DNA from: Pseudomonas sp. CAN1
Lineage (GTDB): Bacteria > Pseudomonadota > Gammaproteobacteria > Pseudomonadales > Pseudomonadaceae
Direction: 5' to 3'
Assembly (NCBI RefSeq): GCF_030462585.1
Contig: NZ_JASMRU010000004.1
Coordinates: 168,293-232,292, forward strand
DNA: 64,000 nt
Shown here: one piece after another, positions 9,559-18,290 of the stretch
Layout: each line of letters starts with the position of its first letter
Numbering within the stretch: the stretch's first letter is position 1
Notes under the pieces: generated by a model
The model's input: only the letters and a program-made list of their open reading frames with translations
Database searches by the model: none
What the model was told of the DNA's origin: nothing
Position numbers and translations under genes: made by a program

Positions 9559-10659
9559 TTACTTGCCGGACTTGATGGTGGTCCAGCTGCGGGTCATCAG
9601 ACGCTGGGTCTTCGCCGGCAGGTCCGGGAAGGCGTACAGCTTCTTCATGGTTTCCGGGGTCGGATACACGCCCGGGTCGTTGCGGATCGCCTCGTCCACC
9701 ATCGGCGTGGCGGCGGCGTTGCCGTTCGGGAACTGCACGACGTTGGTGATTTCGGACATGACGGCCGGCTCAAGCAGGAAGTTGATCCACTTCAGCGCGG
9801 CTTCCTGGTTCTCGGCATCCTTCGGAATGGCGACGGTGTCGAAGAACGCGCCGGCACCTTCCTTCGGAATGTTGTACTTCACGGTGACCTTGTTCTTCGC
9901 TTCTTCAGCGCGGGACTTGGCCTGGTACACGTCGCCCGAGTAACCGATGGCCACGCAGATGTTGCCGTTGGCGATGTCGGAGATGTACTTGGAGGAGTGG
10001 AAGTAGGAGACGTACGGACGAATCTTCAGGAACAGCGCTTCGGCTTCCTTCAGCTCTTTCGGGTCCTGGCTATCGGGCTTGTAGCCCAGGTAGTGCAGGG
10101 CGGCCGGGAGCATTTCGGTCGGCGAGTCGAGGAAGCTGACGCCGCAGGCCTTCAGCTTCTGGATGTTTTCCGGCTTGAACACCAGGTCCCAGGAGTCCAC
10201 CGGGGCGTTGTCGCCCAGCGCGGCCTTGACCTTGTCCGGGTTGTAGCCGATGCCGATGGTGCCCCACATGTAGGGGATCGCGTACTGGTTGCCCGGGTCG
10301 CTGATCTCCAGGGTCTTCATGATGTCCGGGTTCAGGTTCTTCCAGTTCGGCAGCTTGGACTTGTCCAGCGGCGTGTAGACGCCAGCCTTGATCTGCTTGG
10401 CCAGGAAGGAGTTGGACGGTACCACGATGTCGTAACCCGACTTGCCGGCCAGCAGCTTGGCTTCCAGCACTTCGTTGCTGTCGTAGACGTCGTAGACGAC
10501 CTTGATTCCGGTTTCCTTGGTGAACTTGTCGACCGTGTCCGGTGCGATGTAGTCCGACCAGTTGTAGACGTGCAGCACCTTGTTATCAGCCTGCGCCATA
10601 CCAGCCACAGCACCTGCCAGCGTTACGGCGAGCAGGGATTTGCCGAAGGTCTTGAACAT
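9559..10659 (-). CDS. spuD: Putrescine-binding periplasmic protein SpuD
   Basis: 366 residues from the ATG at 10659, with GGAG upstream; an earlier in-frame start would put 21 residues before the signal peptide. The signal peptide ends A-Q-A near residue 25. The mature protein opens [11 protein letters not shown] and has the two-lobed PotF-type fold. It delivers putrescine to SpuFGH. In P. aeruginosa this gene is induced by polyamines. Confidence 0.93.
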   Translation of the reverse strand: MFKTFGKSLLAVTLAGAVAGMAQADNKVLHVYNWSDYIAPDTVDKFTKETGIKVVYDVYDSNEVLEAKLLAGKSGYDIVVPSNSFLAKQIKAGVYTPLDKSKLPNWKNLNPDIMKTLEISDPGNQYAIPYMWGTIGIGYNPDKVKAALGDNAPVDSWDLVFKPENIQKLKACGVSFLDSPTEMLPAALHYLGYKPDSQDPKELKEAEALFLKIRPYVSYFHSSKYISDIANGNICVAIGYSGDVYQAKSRAEEAKNKVTVKYNIPKEGAGAFFDTVAIPKDAENQEAALKWINFLLEPAVMSEITNVVQFPNGNAAATPMVDEAIRNDPGVYPTPETMKKLYAFPDLPAKTQRLMTRSWTTIKSGK

Positions 10660-10689
10660 GCGGGTAGCTCCGTTTGTTTTTTTGATGTT

Positions 10690-10726
10690 CCGGGTGGCGT
10701 GGACATCTCCTTCCGTCACCACCCGG
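10690..10726 (-). promoter_or_regulatory. Intercistronic hairpin, spuC/spuD
   Basis: CCGGGTGG (10690-10697) pairs with CCACCCGG (10719-10726). The spacer between spuC and spuD is about 117 bp. No T-run follows on the minus strand. Confidence 0.45.
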
Positions 10727-10776
10727 TGAGCCTGGCCAACGCACAGGCGCAGTCTGTCAAAGGTCTGGTGAAAGAC

Positions 10777-12144
10777 TCAAGACAGAACGGCTGCGGCGGT
10801 TTGATCGAGGCACTTTCGCGCCAGGGTAATCAGGTCATCGACCTGCGATTTCTCGATCACCAGCGGCGGCGAGATAATCATAGTGTCTCCCACCGCGCGC
10901 ATGATCAGACCGTTGCGGAAGCAGTGCTCGCGGCACAGCATCCCGACACCCTTGCCTTCGAAGCGCTCGCGGGTCTTCTTGTTCTTCACCAGCTCCAGTG
11001 CTGCCACCAGGCCTACCCCGCGGGCTTCGCCTACCAGGGGATGGTCGGCCAGCTCTTGCCAGCGCTGCTGCAAATACGGTGCCGTTTCGTTCTTCACGCG
11101 CTCGACGATCTTCTCTTCGCGCAGGATACGAATGTTCTCCAGCGCCACCGCAGCGGCTACCGGGTGACCAGAGTAAGTGAAGCCGTGGTAGAACTCCCCA
11201 CCCTCATTCAGGGTATGGACGATCTCGTCACGAACGATCACGCCGCCCATGGGGATGTAGCCGGAGGTCAGGCCCTTGGCGATCGGCATCAGGTCCGGGG
11301 CGTTGCCGAAGTACTGGCTGCCGAACCATTCGCCGGTACGGCCGAAGCCGCAGATGACTTCGTCGGCGATGAACAGGATGTCGTACTTGGCGAGGATCTC
11401 GCGGATCTTCGGCCAGTAGGTCTTCGGCGGAACGATCACGCCGCCCGCGCCCTGCAGGGGCTCGGCGATGAAGGCGGCGACCTTGTCTTCGCCGACTTCG
11501 AGAATCTTCTTCTCCAGCTGCTCGGCAGCCCAGACGCCGAACTCTTCCGGGTCCATGTCGCCGCCTTCGCCGAACCAGTAAGGCTGGGCAATGTGCTCGA
11601 TGCCGGGGATCGGCAGGTCACCCTGCTCGTGCAGCGCCTTCATGCCGCCCAGGCTGACGCCGGCAACGGTGGAGCCGTGGTAGCCGTTCCAGCGGCCGAT
11701 GACCACTTTCTTCTGCGGCTGGCCCTTGATGCTCCAGTAGTGGCGAACCATGCGCAGCACGGTGTCGTTGGACTCGGAACCCGAACCGGTGAAGAACACG
11801 TGGTTCATGCCTTCGGGAGCGATGTCGGCGATCGCCTTGGACAGCTCCAGCACCGGCGGGTGGGCGGTCTGGAAGAACAGGTTGTAGTAGGGCAGTTCCT
11901 GCATCTGCTTGTAGGCGGCTTCAGCAAGTTCCTTGCGACCGTAGCCGACGTTCACGCACCACAGGCCGGCCATGCCATCGAGGATCTTGTTGCCCTCGCT
12001 GTCCCACAGGTACACGCCTTCGGCCTTGGTGATGATGCGCGCACCCTTCTCGTTCAGCTGCTTGTAGTCGGTGAACGGAGCCAGGTGGTGATCGCGGCTG
12101 AGCGCCTGCCAGTGTTGGGTGTTGGCGCTGGTCTGGTTAGTCAT
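10777..12144 (-). CDS. spuC: Putrescine-pyruvate aminotransferase SpuC
   Basis: 455 residues, class III PLP aminotransferase. It has the G-S-G-S-E-S-N motif near residue 122 for PLP phosphate, Asp261 in the I-A-D-E-V motif, and the Schiff-base lysine Lys290 in I-A-K-G-L-T-S-G-Y. It moves the amino group of putrescine (and probably cadaverine) to pyruvate, giving 4-aminobutanal and alanine. It sits third in the spu operon after the gamma-glutamyl route genes, so both degradation routes are made together. Confidence 0.95.
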   Translation of the reverse strand: MTNQTSANTQHWQALSRDHHLAPFTDYKQLNEKGARIITKAEGVYLWDSEGNKILDGMAGLWCVNVGYGRKELAEAAYKQMQELPYYNLFFQTAHPPVLELSKAIADIAPEGMNHVFFTGSGSESNDTVLRMVRHYWSIKGQPQKKVVIGRWNGYHGSTVAGVSLGGMKALHEQGDLPIPGIEHIAQPYWFGEGGDMDPEEFGVWAAEQLEKKILEVGEDKVAAFIAEPLQGAGGVIVPPKTYWPKIREILAKYDILFIADEVICGFGRTGEWFGSQYFGNAPDLMPIAKGLTSGYIPMGGVIVRDEIVHTLNEGGEFYHGFTYSGHPVAAAVALENIRILREEKIVERVKNETAPYLQQRWQELADHPLVGEARGVGLVAALELVKNKKTRERFEGKGVGMLCREHCFRNGLIMRAVGDTMIISPPLVIEKSQVDDLITLARKCLDQTAAAVLS

Positions 12145-12173
12145 CTTGATAAAACCTCTTCTCTAAGAAACAC

Positions 12174-12198
12174 GGGGCCCGGCCACGCGCCGGACCCC
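12174..12198 (-). promoter_or_regulatory. Intercistronic hairpin, spuB/spuC
   Basis: GGGGCCCGGC pairs imperfectly with GCCGGACCCC in the 61-bp spacer. It is one of five such hairpins, one in each spacer from spuA to spuF. Confidence 0.45.
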
Positions 12199-12205
12199 AC
12201 GCCGA

Positions 12206-13564
12206 TCAGACAGAAAGCAGAAGGAACTCACGCTCCCAGGAACTGATTACTCGCTTGAAGTTCTCGTGCTCGGCGCGCTTCACCGCGACGTAGCCTCGAA
12301 TGAACTTGTCACCCAGGTATTTCTCCAGGGTCTTGCTGCCTTCCATGCACTCCAGGGCGGCCTCGATGGTCAGCGGCAGGCGCAGGTTACGCCGTTCGTA
12401 ACCACGGCCCTTGACCTGGGCACTGGGTTTGAAGCCTTCAACCATGCCGATGTAGCCGCACAGCAGGCTGGCCGCCAGGGCCAGGTAGGGGTTGGCGTCG
12501 GCACCGGCCAGGCGGTTTTCCACGCGGCGGTTGTCCGGGGTGGAGTCCGGTACGCGCAGGCCCACGGTACGGTTCTCTTCGCCCCACTCGACGTTCACCG
12601 GCGCCGAGGTGTCGGGCAGGAAACGGCGGAACGAGTTGACGTTCGGGGCGAACAGCGGCAATGCCTCGGGGATCAGCTTCTGCAGGCCGCCGATGTGGTG
12701 CAGGAACAGCTCGCTCATGCTGCCGTCGGCATTGGAGAAGATGTTCTTGCCGGTCTTGATGTCGACGATGCTCTGGTGCAGGTGCATGGCACTGCCCGGC
12801 TCGCCGGTCATCGGCTTGGCCATGAAGGTGGCGGCGACGTTGTGCTTGAGCGCGGCCTCGCGCATGGTGCGCTTGAACACCACGATCTGGTCGGCCAGGT
12901 CCAGGGCATCGCCGTGACGGAAGTTGATCTCCATCTGCGCGGTGCCTTCTTCATGGATCAGGGTGTCCAGATCCAGGCCCTGCAGTTCGCACCAGTCGTA
13001 CATGTCCTCGAACAGCGGATCGAATTCGTTCGCCGCGTCGATGGAGAAGGACTGGCGACCGGTCTCCTGGCGACCGGAACGGCCGATCGGAGCCTGCAGC
13101 GGGTAGTCGGGGTCGTCGCTGCGCTTGGTCAGGTAGAACTCCATCTCCGGCGCCACGATCGGTTTCCAGCCCTTGTCGGCGTAAAGCTGGAGCACGCGCT
13201 TGAGGACGTTGCGCGGCGACAGCTCGATGGGGTTGCCGAGCTTGTCGTAGGTATCGTGGATGACCATCGCGGTCGGTTCGATGGCCCAGGGGACGAGGAA
13301 CACGGCATTCTCGTCCGGGCGGCAGACCATATCGATGTCGGCCGGGTCCAGCAGGTCGTAATAGATGTCGTCCTCGACGTAGTCACCGGTCACGGTCTGC
13401 AGGAGAACGCTCTCCGGCAGGCGCATGCCCTTCTCGTTGAGGAACTTGGCGGTCGGCGCGATCTTGCCCCGGGCAATCCCGGTCAGGTCAGCGATCATGC
13501 ATTCCACTTCAGTGATCTTGCGTTCCTTCAACCAGCCACTGAGCTGGTCTAGCTTGCTAGTCAT
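12206..13564 (-). CDS. spuB: Gamma-glutamylpolyamine synthetase SpuB (glutamine synthetase fold)
   Basis: 452 residues from the ATG at 13564, preceded by GAGG. It is a glutamine-synthetase-like ligase: beta-grasp domain in the first 110 residues, then the catalytic domain with the metal-binding E-M-E-F-Y stretch and the H-L-H-Q-S and N-R-x-x-G-L-R-V-P motifs. Family members ligate glutamate to the amino group of a polyamine using ATP. SpuI, encoded divergently, belongs to the same family, so the locus has two such ligases. The exact amine of each is not readable here. Confidence 0.92.
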   Translation of the reverse strand: MTSKLDQLSGWLKERKITEVECMIADLTGIARGKIAPTAKFLNEKGMRLPESVLLQTVTGDYVEDDIYYDLLDPADIDMVCRPDENAVFLVPWAIEPTAMVIHDTYDKLGNPIELSPRNVLKRVLQLYADKGWKPIVAPEMEFYLTKRSDDPDYPLQAPIGRSGRQETGRQSFSIDAANEFDPLFEDMYDWCELQGLDLDTLIHEEGTAQMEINFRHGDALDLADQIVVFKRTMREAALKHNVAATFMAKPMTGEPGSAMHLHQSIVDIKTGKNIFSNADGSMSELFLHHIGGLQKLIPEALPLFAPNVNSFRRFLPDTSAPVNVEWGEENRTVGLRVPDSTPDNRRVENRLAGADANPYLALAASLLCGYIGMVEGFKPSAQVKGRGYERRNLRLPLTIEAALECMEGSKTLEKYLGDKFIRGYVAVKRAEHENFKRVISSWEREFLLLSV

Positions 13565-13582
13565 AAAGACCTCAGGGTGTGA

Positions 13583-13606
13583 GAGTCCGGCCCCAACGCC
13601 GGACTC
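13583..13606 (-). promoter_or_regulatory. Intercistronic hairpin overlapping the spuA stop codon
   Basis: GAGTCCGGC and GCCGGACTC make a perfect 9-bp stem with a 6-base loop. The arm at 13598-13606 covers the last bases of spuA including part of its TGA, so a ribosome finishing spuA would melt it. Confidence 0.5.
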
Positions 13607-14354
13607 AGCGGTTCCCCGCCCTCTTGCTGCAGGCTTTGCCGAATGCCTGGAAGATAGCGAGATAGTTGGGGTTCGTTTCGACCTGCCATTCCGGGTGCCA
13701 CTGCACCCCGACGGCGAAGGCCGCACCTTCGACGGAGAAGGCTTCAACCAACCCGTCAGGCGCCAGAGCTTCTACGCGAAGGCCGGGCGCCAGACGATCA
13801 ACGCCCTGGCCGTGGATAGAATTGACCTGGAACTGCGAGGGTAGCCCGATACCGGCGAAAACGCCGCCCGGCTGCACGTCGACGACGTGCCGCAGCCCAT
13901 ATTGAATGTCGATCGGCTCACCCGCGGGTTCGCGGTGGTCCATATAGCCTTCGACTTCGTGCACCTTCTGGTGCAGCGAACCGCCGAAAGCGACGTTCAT
14001 TTCCTGGAATCCGCGGCAGATGCCCAGCACCGGAATCCCGGCCGCGACGGCGCGGCGGATCAGCGGCAGCGTCGTACTGTCGCGCGCGGGATCATGAGGG
14101 GTGCCTGCAATGCTGGCGGAGCCACTATAATGATGGGGCTCGACGTTCGACGCCGAGCCTGTGAAGAGCAGGCCGTCGAATGCGGCCAACATGTCTTCCT
14201 GGTCGATGGCATCGCCCAGGGAGGGAATGATCAAAGGAATGCCCGAGGCCCCGGAGATCAGCGCTCTGAGGTATTTGTCGCCAGCAACATGGTAGGGTTT
14301 GGAACCGATCTGCTTGATGCAGGCGGACACGCCGATTAACGGCAGGCGAGACAT
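13605..14354 (-). CDS. spuA: Gamma-glutamyl-GABA hydrolase SpuA (class I glutamine amidotransferase fold)
   Basis: 249 residues, PuuD-like peptidase C26. The nucleophile is Cys113 in G-I-C-R-G, with His220 and Glu222 in Q-W-H-P-E-W completing the triad. It releases glutamate from gamma-glutamyl intermediates of the polyamine route made by SpuB/SpuI. It is the first gene of the spu operon and is divergent from spuI across a 278-bp regulatory region. Confidence 0.93.
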   Translation of the reverse strand: MSRLPLIGVSACIKQIGSKPYHVAGDKYLRALISGASGIPLIIPSLGDAIDQEDMLAAFDGLLFTGSASNVEPHHYSGSASIAGTPHDPARDSTTLPLIRRAVAAGIPVLGICRGFQEMNVAFGGSLHQKVHEVEGYMDHREPAGEPIDIQYGLRHVVDVQPGGVFAGIGLPSQFQVNSIHGQGVDRLAPGLRVEALAPDGLVEAFSVEGAAFAVGVQWHPEWQVETNPNYLAIFQAFGKACSKRAGNR

Positions 14355-14410
14355 GGGACACCCGTGTTTGTAAGTGTTATGGGCTTGAGGCCGAGCTTAG
14401 CCTTGTTCAT

Positions 14411-14437
14411 TTTTTTACACAATAGTCATGTAAAAAA
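14411..14437. promoter_or_regulatory. Operator-like inverted repeat between spuA and spuI
   Basis: TTTTTTACA and TGTAAAAAA form a perfect 9-bp inverted repeat with a 9-base spacer, 57 bp upstream of spuA in an otherwise GC-rich divergent promoter region. The size and symmetry suit a dimeric regulator controlling spuA-H, spuI or both. The regulator is not identified. Confidence 0.5.
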
Positions 14438-14632
14438 TCAAACACGCCCCACTGAACAGCCCGCCAGCAAAGGCTCTCCGCTCATCAAAATCGGCCCGAA
14501 ACGCCCCAAAAACGGCCCGCAAGGGCTGATATGCCCCCTTTTGGTGCGACATTGACAACCCTTGCCAATTCGGATTGACTCACACCTCAGCTTTCGAATG
14601 ATTGAAATTTTTAACAATAAAGGTGTTACATC

Positions 14633-16012
14633 ATGTCGGTACCCCAGAGTGCCGTGTCGCTCGAAGAAGCGAGTGAGTTCCTGAAGGAACACCCCGAGGT
14701 CCAATTCGTCGACCTCCTTATTGCAGACATGAATGGTGTGGTCCGCGGCAAGCGCATCGAACGCACCAACCTGCCCAAAGTCTATGAGAAGGGCATCAAT
14801 CTCCCCGCCTCTCTCTTCGCTCTCGACATCACCGGCTCCACCGTAGAAAGCACCGGCCTCGGCCTGGACATTGGCGACGCGGATCGCGTCTGTTTCCCAA
14901 TCCCCAACACCCTCTCCATGGAACCCTGGCAGAAGCGCCCGACCGCGCAGTTGCTGATGACCATGCACGAGATGGAAGAACGCACGCCGTTCTTCGCCGA
15001 CCCGCGTGAAGTGCTGCGTCAGGTCGTACAGAAGTTCACCGACATCGGCCTGACCATCGTCGCGGCCTTCGAGCTGGAGTTCTACCTGATCGACCAGGAG
15101 AACGTGAACGGCCGTCCGCAGCCGCCGCGCTCGCCGATCTCCGGCAAGCGTCCGCAATCGGTACAGGTCTACTCCATCGACGACCTCGACGAGTATGCCG
15201 ACTGCCTGCAGGACATCATCGACGGCGCCCGCGCCCAGGGCATCCCGGCCGACGCCATCGTCAAGGAAAGCGCCCCGGCCCAGTTCGAAGTCAACATGCA
15301 CCACGTTGACGACGCCCTGAAGGCCTGCGACTACGCGGTCCTGCTCAAGCGCCTGATCAAGAACGTCGCCTACGACCACGAGATGGACTCGACCTTCATG
15401 GCCAAGCCCTACCCGGGCCAGGCTGGCAACGGTCTGCACGTCCACGTCTCGCTGCTCGACAAGGACGGCAAGAATATCTTCACCAGCGAGGATCCCGAGC
15501 AGAACGCCGCGTTGCGCCACGCGATCGGCGGTGTGCTCGAGACCCTGCCGGCGTCGATGGCGTTCCTCTGCCCGAACGTCAACTCGTACCGCCGTTTCGG
15601 TTCGGCCTTCTTCGTGCCGAACGCACCGAGCTGGGGCCTGGACAACCGTACCGTCGCCCTGCGCGTGCCCACCGGTTCCGCGGACGCGGTACGCCTGGAG
15701 CATCGCGTCGCCGGTGCCGATGCCAACCCGTACCTGCTGCTCTCGGCGGTACTGGCGGGTGTTCACCACGGCCTGACCAACAAGGTCGAGCCCGGTGCGC
15801 CGATCGAAGGCAACGCCTACGAGCAGCTGGAACAGAGCCTGCCGAACAACCTGCGCGATGCACTGCGCGAGCTGGACGACAGCGACGTGATGAACAAGTA
15901 CATCAGCCCCGAGTACATCGACATCTTCGTCGCGTGCAAGGAGCATGAGATGCAGGAGTTCGAATATTCGATCTCCGACCTCGAGTACAACTGGTACTTG
16001 CACACCGTATAA
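14633..16012 (+). CDS. spuI: Gamma-glutamylpolyamine synthetase SpuI (glutamine synthetase fold)
   Basis: 459 residues; the ATG is preceded by AAAGGTG. Beta-grasp domain (residues 20-115, with L-L-I-A-D-M-N-G-V-V-R-G-K) then the catalytic domain with F-E-L-E-F-Y near residue 148, the H-V-H-V-S metal/ATP motif and N-R-T-V-A-L-R-V-P. It is the PA0296-type PuuA homologue and makes gamma-glutamyl-polyamines at the cost of ATP. Transcribed alone, away from spuA, and ended by a strong terminator. It is a paralogue of SpuB. Confidence 0.93.
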   Translation: MSVPQSAVSLEEASEFLKEHPEVQFVDLLIADMNGVVRGKRIERTNLPKVYEKGINLPASLFALDITGSTVESTGLGLDIGDADRVCFPIPNTLSMEPWQKRPTAQLLMTMHEMEERTPFFADPREVLRQVVQKFTDIGLTIVAAFELEFYLIDQENVNGRPQPPRSPISGKRPQSVQVYSIDDLDEYADCLQDIIDGARAQGIPADAIVKESAPAQFEVNMHHVDDALKACDYAVLLKRLIKNVAYDHEMDSTFMAKPYPGQAGNGLHVHVSLLDKDGKNIFTSEDPEQNAALRHAIGGVLETLPASMAFLCPNVNSYRRFGSAFFVPNAPSWGLDNRTVALRVPTGSADAVRLEHRVAGADANPYLLLSAVLAGVHHGLTNKVEPGAPIEGNAYEQLEQSLPNNLRDALRELDDSDVMNKYISPEYIDIFVACKEHEMQEFEYSISDLEYNWYLHTV

Positions 16013-16021
16013 GTGGTAAAC

Positions 16022-16049
16022 GAAACGCCGGCCCCAGGGCCGGCGTTTC
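16022..16049 (+). terminator. Rho-independent terminator after spuI
   Basis: GAAACGCCGGCCC, loop CA, GGGCCGGCGTTTC: a perfect 13-bp stem ten bases after the spuI stop, with its T-rich arm downstream. Confidence 0.85.
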
Positions 16050-16260
16050 CTTGTGCCTCTGGCACACCTGGGGGACCGCGACATTGCCATGGCGAGGAGG
16101 GGCGCCAGGGCGATTCATATCCGTCGTTTCTTCCTGCTCGCGATGTCTCTATCCGTCCGCCCGGGCGCCATCGTGTCTGTCGTGTCTTTGCTGTCGCGCT
16201 ATCGAGCGGCGAATGAATGCCGCATCCGCTGATTACGTGGTTCATTCAGGGAGATCGCCA

Positions 16261-17322
16261 ATGCCACGCCTGTACGCCGTGATTCTGCTGCTGTTGTGCC
16301 CACTGTCCGCCTGGGCCGACCAGGTCATCCGGGTCTACAACTGGAACGACTACATCGCCCCCGAAGTGCTCAAGGACTTCGAGAAGGACACCGGTATCCG
16401 GGTCGAGTACACCACCTACAGCACGGCCGAAGAGGTCAAGAAGGCCCTGGAAGCCGGCGAGAAATTCGACGTCGCCGTGCCCTCGCACAACGACCTGCCG
16501 GCGCTGATCCGCGACAAGCGCATCCAGACGCTGGACTTCAGCAAGCTGCCCAACCGCAGCCACCTCGACACCCAGCTGCTGAGCAAGCTGGCCGCCGTCG
16601 ACCCGAACAACCAGCACGCCATCCCCTACCTGTGGGGCGCGGTGGGCCTGGCGATCAACGAACCCGAAGCGGAGAAGGCCTACGGCGGCAAGCTGCCCGA
16701 CAGCTGGAGCGTGATGTTCGACCCGCAGCAGAGCCAGCGCCTGAAGGCCTGCGGCATGAGCCTGCTGGACGCCCCGGACGAAGCCTTCTCGGTGCTGATG
16801 AACTATCAGGGCCGCAACTTTGCCCGCAGCGCGCCGTCACAGATTCGCCGCGCCGGCGAGGTACTCGCGCAGCTGCGCCCGAACCTGCGCTACATCGACA
16901 GCGAGCGCTACATCCAGGACCTCAACGCCGGCAAGCTGTGCGTCGCCATGGCCTGGGTCGGCGACGCCCTGGGCGCGGCCAACGCCGGCCAGCCCGTGCG
17001 CTTCGTGGTGCCGCAGGAAGGCTCGGTGCTGTTCATCGACAATCTGGTGATCCCCACCGCTGCCGAACACCCGGACCTGGCGCTGAAGTTCATCGACTAC
17101 ATGATGCAGCCCAAGGTCGCCGCACAGGTCACCGCCGCCACCCTCTACCCCAACGGCAACAAGGACTCCGCGCAGTTCCTCGACGCCGCCCTGCGCGACC
17201 AGCCGGGCCTCTACCCGGACCAGGAGACCAAGCGCCGCCTGTTCGCCCTGGAAACCGCGCCGGAGAAGACCGCCCCGGTGATCACCGAAGTCTGGGACAA
17301 GCTGCGCGACGGCGGCAGCTGA
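16261..17322 (+). CDS. Polyamine-type periplasmic binding protein (PA0295-like), no permease of its own
   Basis: 353 residues from the ATG at 16261, with GGGAG ten bases upstream. The signal peptide ends S-A-W-A-D, and the mature start V-I-R-V-Y-N-W-N-D-Y-I is the PotD/SpuD signature. It matches SpuD and SpuE over its length but is more divergent. There are no ATPase or permease genes beside it, so it may feed SpuFGH or another importer. Position matches PAO1 PA0295. The ligand is unknown; agmatine or another amine would fit the neighbouring agu genes. Confidence 0.88.
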   Translation: MPRLYAVILLLLCPLSAWADQVIRVYNWNDYIAPEVLKDFEKDTGIRVEYTTYSTAEEVKKALEAGEKFDVAVPSHNDLPALIRDKRIQTLDFSKLPNRSHLDTQLLSKLAAVDPNNQHAIPYLWGAVGLAINEPEAEKAYGGKLPDSWSVMFDPQQSQRLKACGMSLLDAPDEAFSVLMNYQGRNFARSAPSQIRRAGEVLAQLRPNLRYIDSERYIQDLNAGKLCVAMAWVGDALGAANAGQPVRFVVPQEGSVLFIDNLVIPTAAEHPDLALKFIDYMMQPKVAAQVTAATLYPNGNKDSAQFLDAALRDQPGLYPDQETKRRLFALETAPEKTAPVITEVWDKLRDGGS

Positions 17323-17377
17323 CTTGCCGAACGCCCCGGAGCTGGCGTCCAATGACCGCCCAGCTCCGGAGACTGCC

Positions 17378-18019
17378 ATGCCCGCCCCCGCATCCACCCG
17401 CAAGCCCCGCGCCAGCAGCCAGGCGCGCATCGCCGTGATCCTCGACGCCGCCCGCGCCCAACTGGCCGAAGGCGGCGCGGCGAGCCTGTCGATCTATGCG
17501 GTGGCCGAGCGCGCGGGCATCCCGCCCTCCTCCGTCTACCACTTCTTCCCCAGCGTGCCGGCCCTGCTGCAGGGGCTGACCAGCGACGTCCACGCCGCCT
17601 TCCGCGCCTGCCTGGAACAACCCGTCGACCACACCGCCCTGCGCGACTGGCGCGACCTCGCGCGGCTGGTCGAGCAGCGCACCCTGGCCGTCTACGCCGA
17701 AGACGCCGCTGCGCGCCAACTGATCCTCGCCAGCCACGGCCTCGCCGAAGTCACCCAGGCCGACAGCCAGCACGACGTGCAACTCGGCCAGGCCATGCGT
17801 GAGCTGTTCGAGCGCCACTTCGAACTGCCCCCGCTACCGCAGGACATCGAGGTCTTCAGCCTGGCCATCGAACTGGGCGACCGCGTCTACGCCCTCTCCG
17901 TGCAGCGCCACGGGCAGATCACCGAACGCCTGGCCGAGGAAGGCATGCGGGTGATCGACGCCTACCTGTCGCTGTACCTGCCGCCCTGCTTGCCGAAACG
18001 CCCCTCACCGCTGAATTAA
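17378..18019 (+). CDS. aguR: TetR-family regulator, AguR-like
   Basis: 213 residues from the ATG at 17378 (GGAG upstream). The N-terminal TetR helix-turn-helix covers residues 17-65, with A-G-I-P-P-S-S-V-Y-H-F-F. The C-terminal domain would bind the inducer. In P. aeruginosa the repressor in this position, AguR, controls aguBA in response to agmatine and N-carbamoylputrescine. Two palindromic AT-rich operator-like sites lie directly downstream, before aguA. Here aguB is missing. Confidence 0.82.
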   Translation: MPAPASTRKPRASSQARIAVILDAARAQLAEGGAASLSIYAVAERAGIPPSSVYHFFPSVPALLQGLTSDVHAAFRACLEQPVDHTALRDWRDLARLVEQRTLAVYAEDAAARQLILASHGLAEVTQADSQHDVQLGQAMRELFERHFELPPLPQDIEVFSLAIELGDRVYALSVQRHGQITERLAEEGMRVIDAYLSLYLPPCLPKRPSPLN

Positions 18020-18021
18020 TC

Positions 18022-18042
18022 GATTTTTATCCGATAAAAATC
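18022..18042. promoter_or_regulatory. Operator-like palindrome 1 upstream of aguA
   Basis: GATTTTTATC-C-GATAAAAATC: a perfect 10-bp inverted repeat around one base, starting three bases after the aguR stop. It is strongly AT-rich against a GC-rich background. Best guess is an AguR site. Confidence 0.6.
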
Positions 18043-18085
18043 CGGATAGATGGCTGAAATATTTCTGAATCGCCCTTCATAAACC

Positions 18086-18106
18086 GATTTTTATCGGATA
18101 TAAATT
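18086..18106. promoter_or_regulatory. Operator-like palindrome 2 upstream of aguA
   Basis: GATTTTTATC-G-GATATAAATT: the same motif as the site 64 bp upstream with two changes in the right arm. The shared left arm and spacing (64 bp, about six helical turns) suggest two sites for one repressor. Confidence 0.55.
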
Positions 18107-18210
18107 CTCCCACCTGGGAGCATCCCGGCTCGCTGACGCTGCAGGCGACCTATACTGGCCCTCCTGCAACGGTCGATAGCGACGACATCCCGACTGACAC
18201 AAACCACTCC

Positions 18211-18240
18211 GTAGGATGGCTGTAGCGCAGCGATACCCAT
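18211..18240 (+). repeat. Half-copy of a dispersed intergenic repeat upstream of aguA
   Basis: The 30 bases starting GTAGGATGGC and ending GCGATACCCAT match the left arm of the 82-bp inverted repeat at 54891-54972 with few changes. It sits where aguB would lie in P. aeruginosa. Confidence 0.65.
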
Positions 18241-18290
18241 CGATGGATATCGGCCTCACCCTCCACGAAGCAATCATCAAGGACCGCCCC

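Noticed and set aside
14438-16090. 550-codon frame antisense to spuI
   Set aside because: Shadow of the strongly biased spuI codons; no recognisable protein family.
18020-18290. Search for a truncated aguB in the aguR-aguA gap
   Set aside because: None of the frames gives nitrilase-family sequence, and the gap is mostly operator and repeat sequence.
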